The notes beneath the pieces were generated by a model. It did not search any database. It was given only the letters and a program-made list of their open reading frames with translations, and was not told the DNA's origin. A stretch of 64,000 bases of DNA from Vibrio diazotrophicus (lineage in GTDB: Bacteria; Pseudomonadota; Gammaproteobacteria; Enterobacterales; Vibrionaceae). Location of the stretch: NCBI RefSeq assembly GCF_038452265.1, contig NZ_CP151842.1, positions 1,674,001-1,738,000 of the forward strand. Reading direction: 5' to 3'. The translations under genes were made by a program, and so were the position numbers. This document shows, piece by piece, positions 34,387-43,065 of the stretch; within the stretch, counting starts at the first letter, position 1; every line of letters begins with the position of its first letter.

Positions 34387-36420
34387 TTAGCTCAGAGCAT
34401 ATTTATCAAGCATCGCTTTTTGTTGCCCAGCGATGTTTGCCACTTGTTGTGAGCTATCAACCATAGACTCTATCTGCTGCTTTGTTTGTGTTGCCTGATC
34501 TGAAATCTGTACGATTGAACGGCTAACATCCGCGGTCGCACGCTCTTGTTCTTCAGTCGCAACTGAAATCTGCTCTATTCTCGCTCTGATGTGGTTCACA
34601 GCACTTTCGATATCCGCAAAAGTCAGTTTTACTTCTTCGCTAGATTGAAGCGCCGACACCATTTCATTTCTCGAATCTATCACTGCTTGACGCGATTTAG
34701 CTGCAGAAGCTTCAAGCTGACTCATCATGTCGCGAATACTACCGGTTTGCTGTGTTGTGTCTTTTGCCAGTTTGCGTACTTCATCTGCAACTACAGCAAA
34801 GCCACGACCGTGATCGCCTGCTCGTGCGGCTTCGATCGCTGCGTTTAATGCCAGCAAGTTTGTACTTTCTGCAATACCTGTTATGAGGTCCACCAACTCA
34901 CTGATGCGCGAAACACTAGTATCTAGTTCAGACATCGCAGTCTCATTGGTATTCAGAGAATCTTCTAACGCTTCCAATCTATAACGATTCTGCTCTACTG
35001 CTTTCACACCTTGGGAAGAATGCTCTGCCGCTGTGACAGAATCTGTATAAGAATCATTGGTAACCCCTGCGATTTCTCGAATAGAGGCTTCTAGTTGGTT
35101 GATGGTTGTTACCATACTTAACAGAGCTTCGTTCTGGATGGTTAATCCTTGATTCGAATGCTCCGCAGCATCATGGCTAAACTGCGCTGTCTGATAGAGC
35201 GATTCACAGTTGGAAGTGACTGTTGTCAGTGACTCGTTAGTAGATAGGATAACTTGATTGAGCTTGCCTGAAATATCATGGAATTCCATAGGCCCCACTA
35301 GCTGAGCGGTGTGGCTGAAATCATGCTCTGTCATATACGTAAGATGATTCGTAATGTTACGCATTCCTTTGTTTACCCAAACTCGTAAACCAAGCCAAGA
35401 GAGCACAACAATAGCAACCAATACACCACCGCCGACAAGTAACGCCAGTGTTATTTCACTGATGGTATTTTGCACTTCTGTTTCTTTGGTTTGAATAATG
35501 CTGGTTGTGATATCTGACAGTTCCGAAAGCTGTGCCGCAATGGTATCTGCCATCAAGGCAGCTTGCGTAAAATCAGCGTTTTGTGTTTGTGCGGTTTCCA
35601 AACGAACCATGATTTGATCCAGAATGCCGCCAGTTTTGAACCCTTCAAGAACCATTTGGTAAGGCGCAGTCAGGCTTGCAAACTCACTGATATCAGGATG
35701 CCACTCTTTGAAATCATCAAACGCCAGCTCTAAACCAGAAATACGAGTTTTCAGCTCTTTATACTCTTTTTGCGCCAGTTCCATGTCTTCTTGAACCATA
35801 AAGAGCAGGAAGGTACTCTCCATCACTCCTGAAGCAGCAACAAAGCGGTTCGCGGCATCCATTGACTCAGGATTATCTATTGCTAAGAAAGACGCGATAC
35901 GGTTCATTTCAGGCCCAATTGAACTTAATCCATATCGGAAACCTGTTGCCTGCTCGGCGATCTTGGCAGTTTGCTCAAGCTGAGTTTGTTGTGACTGTAT
36001 AATTGCAGCAGAAAATTTAGAAAACTCGTCAATATTACTTGTTAGTTGCTGATGAACGGTTGGAGCAATAAGCGTACCGAACTCCTGAGTAATTCCTTTC
36101 ATCTCTTCTAGACGAAGATCCGCATTTTGATCCAGCGTCAATAATTCAGCACGGATATTATTTAATTCATCGACTGTTTTTACTCTGGTGCTGTAACCAA
36201 TATATTTCGCTTGCTCAAGGATATTTTGAGTTAACGCTGCATTGTTAGTTGATAACGGTAATGCTCGCTCTGATAAGTGGCTAAATTGATAACCTATTTT
36301 GTCGATACCACGAACACTCGTGACAGAAAGCACTATGACAAGTATGGTTATGGTGATAAAAATAAAGGAAAGTGTTTGAATAAGTGAAAACGTTATTCGG
36401 TGCTTGGCAGAATTATTCAT
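34387..36420 (-). CDS. Methyl-accepting chemotaxis protein
   Basis: 677 residues from the ATG at 36420. Helix 1 (FSLIQTLSFIFITITILVIV) and helix 2 (LALLVGGGVLVAIVVLSWLG) enclose an all-helical periplasmic domain of about 280 residues, long enough for a bimodular four-helix type. HAMP and the signalling domain follow. The hairpin tip reads ESTNLLALNAAIEAARAGDH and then GRGFAVVADEVRKLA. There is no C-terminal CheR pentapeptide (it ends MLDKYALS). Ligand unknown. Confidence 0.92.
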   Translation of the reverse strand: MNNSAKHRITFSLIQTLSFIFITITILVIVLSVTSVRGIDKIGYQFSHLSERALPLSTNNAALTQNILEQAKYIGYSTRVKTVDELNNIRAELLTLDQNADLRLEEMKGITQEFGTLIAPTVHQQLTSNIDEFSKFSAAIIQSQQTQLEQTAKIAEQATGFRYGLSSIGPEMNRIASFLAIDNPESMDAANRFVAASGVMESTFLLFMVQEDMELAQKEYKELKTRISGLELAFDDFKEWHPDISEFASLTAPYQMVLEGFKTGGILDQIMVRLETAQTQNADFTQAALMADTIAAQLSELSDITTSIIQTKETEVQNTISEITLALLVGGGVLVAIVVLSWLGLRVWVNKGMRNITNHLTYMTEHDFSHTAQLVGPMEFHDISGKLNQVILSTNESLTTVTSNCESLYQTAQFSHDAAEHSNQGLTIQNEALLSMVTTINQLEASIREIAGVTNDSYTDSVTAAEHSSQGVKAVEQNRYRLEALEDSLNTNETAMSELDTSVSRISELVDLITGIAESTNLLALNAAIEAARAGDHGRGFAVVADEVRKLAKDTTQQTGSIRDMMSQLEASAAKSRQAVIDSRNEMVSALQSSEEVKLTFADIESAVNHIRARIEQISVATEEQERATADVSRSIVQISDQATQTKQQIESMVDSSQQVANIAGQQKAMLDKYALS

Positions 36421-36477
36421 TTCAAAGGCAGTCCAGTACCAGTTCAAATATAACGATGGGTATATTAGGTAATTTTT

Positions 36478-37014
36478 ATGACACATTTATTTCATAAACC
36501 AATAATTAGACGCCCTATGTATTGGGTTTTTATGGTTTCTTTAGTCACTGGATGTGCTCAGAATCAGAGTTCGAAATATTCAACAACTCAAGATAAAGAG
36601 TTGTTGGGTTCAAATATTGGAATAGAAAAAGTTACCGAGCGAGAAGCGTCTTTTTTTAGCGTCTATAACCAGTGGCAAGGCGTGCCATACCGTTTAGGTG
36701 GGAATAATAAAAATGGAATTGATTGCTCTGCATTTGTGCAGATAGCCTATCGTGACGCATGGCAGCTTCCATTGCCTAGAACTACCACATCACAAAGTAA
36801 AATTGGCGAAAATATCGGTTATAAGGCAGCCAAATACGGTGACCTTGTTTTCTTTAAAACGTCAAAAACAACGAATCATGTTGGGGTCTATTTGGGGAAT
36901 CTTAGATTTATGCATGCATCCACTTCGCAAGGGGTCATCATATCTCGTCTTGATAACCCCTATTGGGCATCCAAATTTTGGCAATTCAGAAGAGTGGATA
37001 GCTTGACTGATTGA
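36478..37014 (+). CDS. NlpC/P60 family lipoprotein (probable peptidoglycan endopeptidase)
   Basis: 178 residues. Lipobox LVTGC with the lipidated Cys26, so it is expected to be a membrane-anchored lipoprotein in the periplasm. The NlpC/P60 domain has Cys83 (NGIDCSAFVQ), His134 (TNHVGVYLG) and His146 (FMHAST), a complete catalytic triad. The family cuts D-Glu-mDAP bonds in cell-wall peptides, as E. coli Spr/MepS does. Divergent from the chemoreceptor with only 57 bp between starts. Confidence 0.92.
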   Translation: MTHLFHKPIIRRPMYWVFMVSLVTGCAQNQSSKYSTTQDKELLGSNIGIEKVTEREASFFSVYNQWQGVPYRLGGNNKNGIDCSAFVQIAYRDAWQLPLPRTTTSQSKIGENIGYKAAKYGDLVFFKTSKTTNHVGVYLGNLRFMHASTSQGVIISRLDNPYWASKFWQFRRVDSLTD

Positions 37015-37015
37015 T

Positions 37016-37357
37016 TTAATCGTAAGTCGCTACCGCGGTATCAAATAAATTTTTAACCAGTGCTATGTATTCATCCAGAAAAATGATTTGATCGTTCGTT
37101 GCGGGTTTTGCCCATACGCCAGCTAACACCTCTCCTAAATCCTCCACTACAGAATCAGCTTCTTTAAGAAGTTGAAAGCGTACACTTGAATGAAGTTCAG
37201 GATTCTGTTCGAAAACAGCCATGATGTTACTCGCTACCATATCAGTAACGACATCTTCTACGCTTTCTTTACCGGTGTCACCGCCACGGGTGAATACATC
37301 CATGTTGAACGCAAGATGTTCTATTAGCGCTAAATAACCATCGGTTTCTACAACCAC
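37016..37357 (-). CDS. DUF3802 family protein
   Basis: 113-residue acidic soluble protein (MVVETDGYLALIEHLAFN). Sequence such as EDVVTDMVASNIMAVFEQNP and LLKEADSVVEDLGEVLAGVW resembles the Vibrio family DUF3802, of unknown function. Mostly helical by eye, with no motif for catalysis or DNA binding. The stop lies two bases from the convergent NlpC gene, with no obvious terminator between. Confidence 0.78.
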   Translation of the reverse strand: MVVETDGYLALIEHLAFNMDVFTRGGDTGKESVEDVVTDMVASNIMAVFEQNPELHSSVRFQLLKEADSVVEDLGEVLAGVWAKPATNDQIIFLDEYIALVKNLFDTAVATYD

Positions 37358-37743
37358 TTTAATTCTCCGCTTTACTGCTTCGTCACCAGTAACTCACTGT
37401 ACCTTCAATAATACTAAGCCATGTGAGGAAAATTTCACACATTTGATATGTTTGCTTGATGAAATTTCAAACGATTCATTGATAAAAGTCTAACTTAGTG
37501 CAAGAAAGCTATAGACTTTATACTCTCAGTTAGCGACTAAATCATTTGTTAAACGCATTGTGACTTTCTATTGAATCAAAAGGCAATATCGTTCGTGAAA
37601 CGTTTTATGAGTAAGTTCACAAATATGCGGATTAACTGTCTAACAAAACTAAGTTAATGAAATTATTTGCTTTACGGTTCAGTAAAGTCACATCGATTGT
37701 TCTAAACTAATATGGACTAAAAGACGGTCGTGGAGTTCAAACT
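37358..37743. other. Intergenic region before the fructosamine-kinase-like gene
   Basis: 386 bp, A+T-rich, between divergent genes. I see no ORF with a ribosome-binding site, no terminator and no clear RNA. It presumably carries promoters for both flanking genes. Confidence 0.4.
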
Positions 37744-38610
37744 ATGTGGCAAGCTATCACCCAGCAACTCTCAGATACTTTAATGTTTCAATTCGATCTT
37801 GTAGAGAAAACAAAACTACAAGGCGGTGACATTAGTGAAAGTTATATGATTACCGACGGTAAAGAGCGGTATTTTGTGAAGCTTAATGACCGCAATTTTT
37901 TACCCAACTTTGAAGCTGAAGCTGAAAACCTGCGAGTTTTGCGAGAGAGCAGCAGTATTCATGTTCCTGAACATGTCCTTACCGGCAGTACCAAAGATCA
38001 CTCTTTTATTATCCTAAACTATCTCGTTACCAAACCTCTTGATGACGCGACGAACAGTTTTAAGTTCGGACTTGAATTGGCTAAGTTACACCAATGGGGT
38101 GACCAGAAAGAATACGGTTTCGACATTGATAACTACTTGGGCTGTATAGTTCAACCAAACAATTGGACCAAAAAATGGTGTCAGTTTTTTGCGGAACAAA
38201 GAATTGGCTGGCAACTTCAACTGATGCATGAAAAAGGCGTGCATTTGGTCAACATAGACGAATTCGTTGACGTGATTAAGCAAAGACTCGCAAACCACAC
38301 TCCCCGACCAGCTTTGTTGCATGGTAATTTGTGGAACGAGAATGTCGCAAATTCGCCAATTGGTCCTATCTGTTATGACCCTGCAACTTATTGGGGTGAC
38401 AGAGAGTGCGACATTGCCATGACCGAGCTGTTTAATGGCTTCCAACCAGAGTTCTATCAAGCCTATGAAGAAGTGCTGCCTTTAGACTTTGGCTACGTCG
38501 AACGAAAAGACATCTATAATCTCTATCACATACTGAATCACTACAATCATTTTGGTGGTCATTACTTAGATGAAGCGGAGTATCTAGTTAAGAAAATTCT
38601 GTCTTTCTAA
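37744..38610 (+). CDS. Fructosamine kinase family protein (YniA-like)
   Basis: 288 residues. The family phosphorylates sugars bound to protein amines (ketosamines) or small analogues. Matches include FVKLNDRNFLPNFEAEAENL (ATP-binding Lys), FFAEQRIGWQLQLM and CYDPATYWGDRECDIAM (metal site). The catalytic loop reads LLHGNLWNEN, with Asn195 where the family usually has the catalytic Asp (HGDLWxxN). The rest of the fold is intact, so either the catalysis is altered or this position tolerates Asn in vibrios. Confidence 0.88.
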   Translation: MWQAITQQLSDTLMFQFDLVEKTKLQGGDISESYMITDGKERYFVKLNDRNFLPNFEAEAENLRVLRESSSIHVPEHVLTGSTKDHSFIILNYLVTKPLDDATNSFKFGLELAKLHQWGDQKEYGFDIDNYLGCIVQPNNWTKKWCQFFAEQRIGWQLQLMHEKGVHLVNIDEFVDVIKQRLANHTPRPALLHGNLWNENVANSPIGPICYDPATYWGDRECDIAMTELFNGFQPEFYQAYEEVLPLDFGYVERKDIYNLYHILNHYNHFGGHYLDEAEYLVKKILSF

Positions 38611-38650
38611 ACTTATTGATTAGACTTCTATGTTGTTAAAAATAAACAAG

Positions 38651-38682
38651 AAAAGAGCTAATAGACTTTAGCTCTTTTTTCT
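38651..38682 (+). terminator. Terminator after the fructosamine-kinase-like gene
   Basis: An 11-bp stem (AAAAGAGCTAA, 38651-38661, with TTAGCTCTTTT, 38668-38678) and a six-base loop, continuing into T residues. Confidence 0.85.
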
Positions 38683-38779
38683 TTGTGACAAGGTCTAAAA
38701 TTGCACTTATTTCTCGTTCAGAATCAACTTCTCGTCTTACTATTAAAATGAGAACAAAAGAAAAAGAGCGAGAATCAAA

Positions 38780-38983
38780 ATGAAAAACTTTATACAAAAA
38801 TCGATTCTATGTCCCCATTGTGGGCACCATGTTCCTGTGACTTTGGATTCTTCAAATGGCAGCCAAGAGTTTTATGATGACTGCCCTGCTTGCTGTAATC
38901 CGATTCACATTAATTTGATGGTCAACGAACAGTTAGACACAGTAGAACTTCAAGTCGATGCGGATGACGAACAAATCTTCTAA
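38780..38983 (+). CDS. CPXCG-motif cysteine-rich small protein
   Basis: 67-residue zinc-ribbon-like protein. Two cysteine knuckles, CPHCG (11-15) and CPACC (35-39), fit the CPXCG small-protein family of unknown function. The C-terminal part is acidic (LDTVELQVDADDEQIF). Own transcript: a terminator precedes it and riboflavin synthase converges on it. Confidence 0.85.
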   Translation: MKNFIQKSILCPHCGHHVPVTLDSSNGSQEFYDDCPACCNPIHINLMVNEQLDTVELQVDADDEQIF

Positions 38984-39013
38984 CCGCCTTTGATTTTTGA
39001 TCTGGCAAATAAC

Positions 39014-39622
39014 CTATTGTTTGGCAGCCAGCACTCGTTCAACGGTATCTACAATCGCTTGAGTTTGTGGATCAAGTTCAACATTCACTTTGTCACCAAC
39101 CACACGTTGACCAAAGAGCGTTCTCTGTAACGTTTCAGGAATGAGGTGAACATTAAAACGATTCTCTCTGACTTCCCCAATTGTCAGCGAGCAACCATCT
39201 AAGCCAATAAATCCTTTCGGCAAAACATACTTCATATATCGAGGTGATAACTCGAACCAAATCGTCTTATTGTTTGGTGTTTCAATCACGTCTTTAATAG
39301 TAGCGGTATCCATAATGTGACCAGACATCGTATGGCCGCCAATTTCATCACCAAATTTTGCTGCTCTTTCGATGTTGACCATCGAGCCGATTTCAAGCTC
39401 CCCTAAATTGGTTAGCTTAAGCGTTTCTTGCATTAAATCGAATGAAACACGATTTTCATCGATATGAGTGACGGTTAAACAGCATCCGTTGTGAGCGATA
39501 GAAGCACCAATCGATATCCCTTGATTTAATAAGGGTTCTAGCTCAATAACATGGGTTTGAAATTTGTCTTTTTTATCAATAGCCACGACTTTCGCCATGC
39601 CTTGCACAATCCCAGTAAACAT
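39014..39622 (-). CDS. ribE: Riboflavin synthase alpha subunit
   Basis: Dismutates two 6,7-dimethyl-8-ribityllumazine molecules to riboflavin. 202 residues made of two similar barrels. The N-terminal MFTGIVQG and GCCLTV pair with the C-terminal GLDGCSLTIGEV. GGHTMSGHIM is also a family signature. No FMN riboswitch is visible in the 110 bp leader. Divergent from norM, an arrangement common in vibrios. Also named ribC in some annotations. Confidence 0.95.
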   Translation of the reverse strand: MFTGIVQGMAKVVAIDKKDKFQTHVIELEPLLNQGISIGASIAHNGCCLTVTHIDENRVSFDLMQETLKLTNLGELEIGSMVNIERAAKFGDEIGGHTMSGHIMDTATIKDVIETPNNKTIWFELSPRYMKYVLPKGFIGLDGCSLTIGEVRENRFNVHLIPETLQRTLFGQRVVGDKVNVELDPQTQAIVDTVERVLAAKQ

Positions 39623-39732
39623 TTAGTATTTCCGATAGTTTTTCGTGGTGATCAGTGTGACATTTCTTTATCATTCCCACCAGTACGACCCGCCGATTAA
39701 TTAAGCAGTAAATATTCCGTTCGGAGAAGTTT

Positions 39733-41103
39733 GTGCAACATTATAAAAATGAAATAAAAAAATTAGTAAAGTTATCAACGCCAGTTCTCATTGCTTCCAT
39801 TGCTCAAACAGGTATGAGTTTCGTCGATACCGTTATGGCTGGTGGCGTAAGCGCTACCGACTTAGCGGCAGTATCGGTTGCTTCGAGCATTTGGATGCCG
39901 ACCATTCTATTTGGTATTGGCCTTTTGATGGCATTAGTGCCTGTCGTGGCCCAGTTAAATGGGTCTGGAAGACAGCATAAAATCGCATCTGTTATACATC
40001 AGGGTGGATTTTTAGCTCTAATCGTTTCGATTCCAACCATCATAGTGCTTCTTCAAGCTGGTGCTATTTTGGAAGTGATGGAAGTTGAAACCTTAATGGC
40101 GCAAAAAACCATTGGCTATATCACTGCGATGATCTTTGCCGTGCCTGCATTCTTGCTCTTTCAGGTATTGCGCAGTTTTGCTGAGGGTATGTCTCTGACT
40201 AAGCCCGCGATGGTAATTGGTTTCTTTGGCCTATTGATCAACATCCCGCTCAACTGGATCTTCGTATATGGTAAGTTAGGCGCACCGGCTCTTGGCGGCG
40301 TTGGTTGTGGCGTAGCGACGCTGATTGTGTATTGGCTGATGTTCCTGATGTTGTTGTTCTATGTAGCGACATCGAACCGTCTTGCGCACATCAAGTTGTT
40401 CGAACGCTTCCATAAGCCAGAATTCAAACCACAATGGCGCTTATTCAAACTTGGATTACCTGTTGCAGCATCTATATTTTTTGAGGTCACACTCTTCGCT
40501 GTTGTAGCTGTTGCCTTAGCTCCTTTAGGTTCATTGGTTGTTGCTTCACACCAGGTAGCCATTAACTTCTCTTCGTTGATTTTTATGTTACCTATGAGTA
40601 TTGGTGCGGCGGTATCCATTCGAGTAGGACATACTCTGGGTGAAGAAGATGTTAAAGGTGCCGCTGTCGCGTCGCATGTGGGACTATTTTTCGGTGTAGC
40701 AACGGCATTATTGACCGCTGCCCTGACGGTGATTTTCCGCGAACAAATCGCGTATCTTTACACCGATAACAGAGAAGTAATCAACTTGACTATGCAACTG
40801 TTGATTTTTGCAGGAATCTACCAATGTACTGATGCTATTCAGGTAATTGCTGCCGGATCTCTGCGTGGTTATAAAGACATGAATGCCATATTTGTCCGAA
40901 CCTTTATTGCCTATTGGCTGCTTGGTTTACCGACCGGATATGCGCTGGCAATGACAGACTGGATTGTCGAGCCGATGGGAGCTAAAGGTTTCTGGATAGG
41001 CTTTATTGTGGGTTTAAGCTCTGCAGCCATAATGCTGAGTTTCAGATTATTGTGGATACAAAAACAGGATGAGCAAATTCAACTGGATTTTGCGTCTAAG
41101 TAA
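39733..41103 (+). CDS. norM: NorM family MATE multidrug efflux pump
   Basis: 456 residues with 12 hydrophobic helices. It exports cationic drugs such as norfloxacin in exchange for Na+. It starts at GTG 39733 with GGAG upstream. Cation-site residues of Vibrio NorM are visible in GMSFVDTVMAG, FFEVTLFAV and YQCTDAIQV. Strong resemblance to V. parahaemolyticus and V. cholerae NorM supports the gene name. Followed by a terminator. Confidence 0.95.
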   Translation: MQHYKNEIKKLVKLSTPVLIASIAQTGMSFVDTVMAGGVSATDLAAVSVASSIWMPTILFGIGLLMALVPVVAQLNGSGRQHKIASVIHQGGFLALIVSIPTIIVLLQAGAILEVMEVETLMAQKTIGYITAMIFAVPAFLLFQVLRSFAEGMSLTKPAMVIGFFGLLINIPLNWIFVYGKLGAPALGGVGCGVATLIVYWLMFLMLLFYVATSNRLAHIKLFERFHKPEFKPQWRLFKLGLPVAASIFFEVTLFAVVAVALAPLGSLVVASHQVAINFSSLIFMLPMSIGAAVSIRVGHTLGEEDVKGAAVASHVGLFFGVATALLTAALTVIFREQIAYLYTDNREVINLTMQLLIFAGIYQCTDAIQVIAAGSLRGYKDMNAIFVRTFIAYWLLGLPTGYALAMTDWIVEPMGAKGFWIGFIVGLSSAAIMLSFRLLWIQKQDEQIQLDFASK

Positions 41104-41124
41104 TTTGCTTTACAACAATAGATT

Positions 41125-41153
41125 AAAGGTCAGCAATTGCTGACCTTTTTCAT
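41125..41153 (+). terminator. Terminator after norM
   Basis: A 10-bp perfect stem (AAAGGTCAGC / GCTGACCTTT, 41125-41134 and 41139-41148) with an AATT loop and T tail. It also suits transcripts of the convergent small ORF. Confidence 0.9.
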
Positions 41154-41160
41154 ATGCGGT

Positions 41161-41265
41161 TTAGTCGTTTTCACTTTCTAAATAGGTATCTTCTAACCCT
41201 GCTATTACGCTCTGATACGTGTCGATTTCACACACAAACACGACGATTTTCTCTATAAAGCTCAT
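41161..41265 (-). CDS. Small 34-residue ORF downstream of the patatin gene
   Basis: A short frame starting MSFIEKIVVFVCEID and ending GLEDTYLESEND. It begins ten bases after the patatin stop, and GGAG seven bases before its ATG overlaps that stop region, so it would be translated by coupling. The peptide has a hydrophobic N-terminal half and an acidic tail, and a bidirectional terminator follows. I do not recognise a family. It could be a small regulatory or membrane-associated protein; expression is unproven. Confidence 0.55.
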   Translation of the reverse strand: MSFIEKIVVFVCEIDTYQSVIAGLEDTYLESEND

Positions 41266-41274
41266 AATGTGCTC

Positions 41275-42111
41275 CTACTCTTTCAAACCGTGAACATGCA
41301 TACGACCTGCAATCAATCCCATGCTGTATCCATGATCCAACAATGCCTTGTTCATGGTTAGGCGTTTAACTGCAAAATGCTCTGGTGGTGCAATCACCCG
41401 TATGTGAGCGTCTTTCGGTGGATTACGAATAAACTCAAGTGAACCATTATATTTTTCAGCGCGCACAGTGACTGATTTTGCCACTTCCGGATAGCGGGCA
41501 AAGAGTTTTTTCATCATCCATTTGCTTTTTACTTTCGGCATTTCGTAACTTTCTGGGTGTGAAAGTACGACGGTAATATCTCTGGCTCCTCGACGATAAG
41601 CTTCTTTAACTGGAATGGAATCTGAGACACCACCATCGGTATAGCATTGCCCATCAAAACAAGGTGTTTTTTTATATACGAGTGGCAACGCTGAAGTCGC
41701 CTCTATTGCCGTAACAAAATTTTCTGGTGTTACTTGATAGTAGTCCGGCTTGCCTGTTTGGATATTTGTCGCGGCAGCATAAAACGGTACTGAAGAAAAA
41801 AGCGCTTCTTCATTAATGGGATAACGTTTATTCGCTTCATCAAGCAACCAGCGAACATCGACCAAATCACCACCTTTTAAAAAGCGGCGCGGATTATAGA
41901 ATTCGCTACTGGTAGCAAGTTGCGTAATCACTTGGTAACTGCGTAACGGTTGATTAGACAAATAGCTGACAAGATTAGAAGCACCAGCAGAAACACCCAT
42001 TACAAAATTATATGGGCGGTGGTTTAGTTCCATAAACGAATCAAGTACGCCGCTAGCAAATATGCCACGCATCGCCCCACCTTCTACTACTAACGCTTTC
42101 TGTCCTGCCAT
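41275..42111 (-). CDS. Patatin-like phospholipase family protein (YjjU-like)
   Basis: 278-residue hydrolase. Oxyanion hole VVEGGAMRGIFASG, nucleophile elbow GVSAGASN (G-x-S-x-G) and catalytic Asp in DGGVSDSIP form the patatin Ser-Asp dyad. AIEATSALPLVYK is also typical. It resembles E. coli YjjU; expected to hydrolyse phospholipid acyl chains, though the natural substrate is unknown. No signal peptide, so cytoplasmic or membrane-peripheral. Probably co-transcribed with the small ORF after it. Confidence 0.9.
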   Translation of the reverse strand: MAGQKALVVEGGAMRGIFASGVLDSFMELNHRPYNFVMGVSAGASNLVSYLSNQPLRSYQVITQLATSSEFYNPRRFLKGGDLVDVRWLLDEANKRYPINEEALFSSVPFYAAATNIQTGKPDYYQVTPENFVTAIEATSALPLVYKKTPCFDGQCYTDGGVSDSIPVKEAYRRGARDITVVLSHPESYEMPKVKSKWMMKKLFARYPEVAKSVTVRAEKYNGSLEFIRNPPKDAHIRVIAPPEHFAVKRLTMNKALLDHGYSMGLIAGRMHVHGLKE

Positions 42112-42208
42112 TATTAAACCCTTATTATTGTTCTAACCATATAAAGATAAATCTTAGTGGTTAAGCTCGCAAATGGGTTTGATTTATCAATTGGATAGAT
42201 ATAACCGA

Positions 42209-42979
42209 TTAAGCAGTAACTTCTTTAGCTGTAATCAGATTCGTCAATTTGTTTGCTTCGAGACGTGGGCAGTTTGCGCATAGTGACCGCCCTTCACATT
42301 TATAGACCAGACAACAACTGGTTCTGACCAATTTTAATTTATTGGTGGTGCTATCAATTTTGAGGTTACTGATATGCTTTTGTGGCAAATCGAAGGCCTC
42401 TAGCCAAAGTTGCGCATGTCTAAGGATGGTGTTGTTTGAGTAGCTTGGTCTGATTTCTTGTAAACGTACTAAACAATTAAGGAGATGATCAGCGAGTAGA
42501 TGATGCGTGAATCCCGGACGAATTCTTCCCCATTGATTGATCGCATCCCTATAAGTTTCAAACAGGTGAGATAATTGCTGCCCCGCTTTTTTAATCAGTG
42601 TTGCTCGACGGGCATGTGTCCATTCATGGTCTCTAAAACTAAACCCTGCGATAAAACAGTTCTGTTTGTTTTGAGAAATGGTTGAAACGTCAGGTAGTGC
42701 TCGCTGTGCATAAATCGCGACGAAAGAAACGAAAACAGGCTGCCAGCAAAGCAAATCCCATGTGCGAGTTAACCAATACGGTTGACCAGCTTCTGGATTC
42801 CGCTCGGCGATTTCATTGTAAAGCCGTTCAATCGACTCAGGACTTAAAGAAGGAGGCGGCTCATTGAATGTGGTTGTCTCTTCAAGACAGCCATCCAAGT
42901 ATGGCGTTATCTGTCTGGCATGAAGGAATAATTTTTCGAAATGTAGAGTGGATAAACCCATTGATAATAGCTGTAGCAT
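42209..42979 (-). CDS. FhuF-type siderophore ferric-iron reductase
   Basis: 256 residues. The C-terminal cysteine pattern RTSCCLVYKCEGRSLCANCPR (C-C-x10-C-x2-C) is the [2Fe-2S] site of FhuF-like reductases that free iron from imported ferric siderophores. The N-terminal part has no other clear motif. Start uncertain: the ATG at 42979 and one six codons later both lack strong ribosome sites. Fur-like boxes lie just upstream, and the TonB2 operon that powers siderophore receptors is next door in the same orientation. Confidence 0.85.
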   Translation of the reverse strand: MLQLLSMGLSTLHFEKLFLHARQITPYLDGCLEETTTFNEPPPSLSPESIERLYNEIAERNPEAGQPYWLTRTWDLLCWQPVFVSFVAIYAQRALPDVSTISQNKQNCFIAGFSFRDHEWTHARRATLIKKAGQQLSHLFETYRDAINQWGRIRPGFTHHLLADHLLNCLVRLQEIRPSYSNNTILRHAQLWLEAFDLPQKHISNLKIDSTTNKLKLVRTSCCLVYKCEGRSLCANCPRLEANKLTNLITAKEVTA

Positions 42980-42992
42980 TAAGAATTTATCA

Positions 42993-43037
42993 AATAATAT
43001 CTATTATCATTACCAGTTGCAAACCATTATCATTACA
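42993..43037. promoter_or_regulatory. Putative Fur boxes before the FhuF-type gene
   Basis: Two A+T-rich sites with ATTATCATTA cores: one at about 42993-43012 (ends CTATTATCATTA) and one at about 43024-43035 (CATTATCATTAC). Both match half or more of the Fur consensus GATAATGATAATCATTATC. They sit 15-60 bp upstream of the start codon. Confidence 0.6.
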
Positions 43038-43045
43038 AGAAAATA

Positions 43046-43059
43046 GCCTATAAATAGGC
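43046..43059 (-). terminator. Possible weak terminator of the TonB2 operon
   Basis: Inverted repeat GCCTAT / ATAGGC with a two-base centre. The minus strand continues TATTTTC. The stem is short, so this may be only a partial terminator before the FhuF-type gene. Confidence 0.4.
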
Positions 43060-43065
43060 CATCTC

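Noticed and set aside
39623..39732. FMN riboswitch expected near a riboflavin gene.
   Set aside because: The leader is too short and lacks the conserved helices; only a promoter-sized gap separates ribE and norM.
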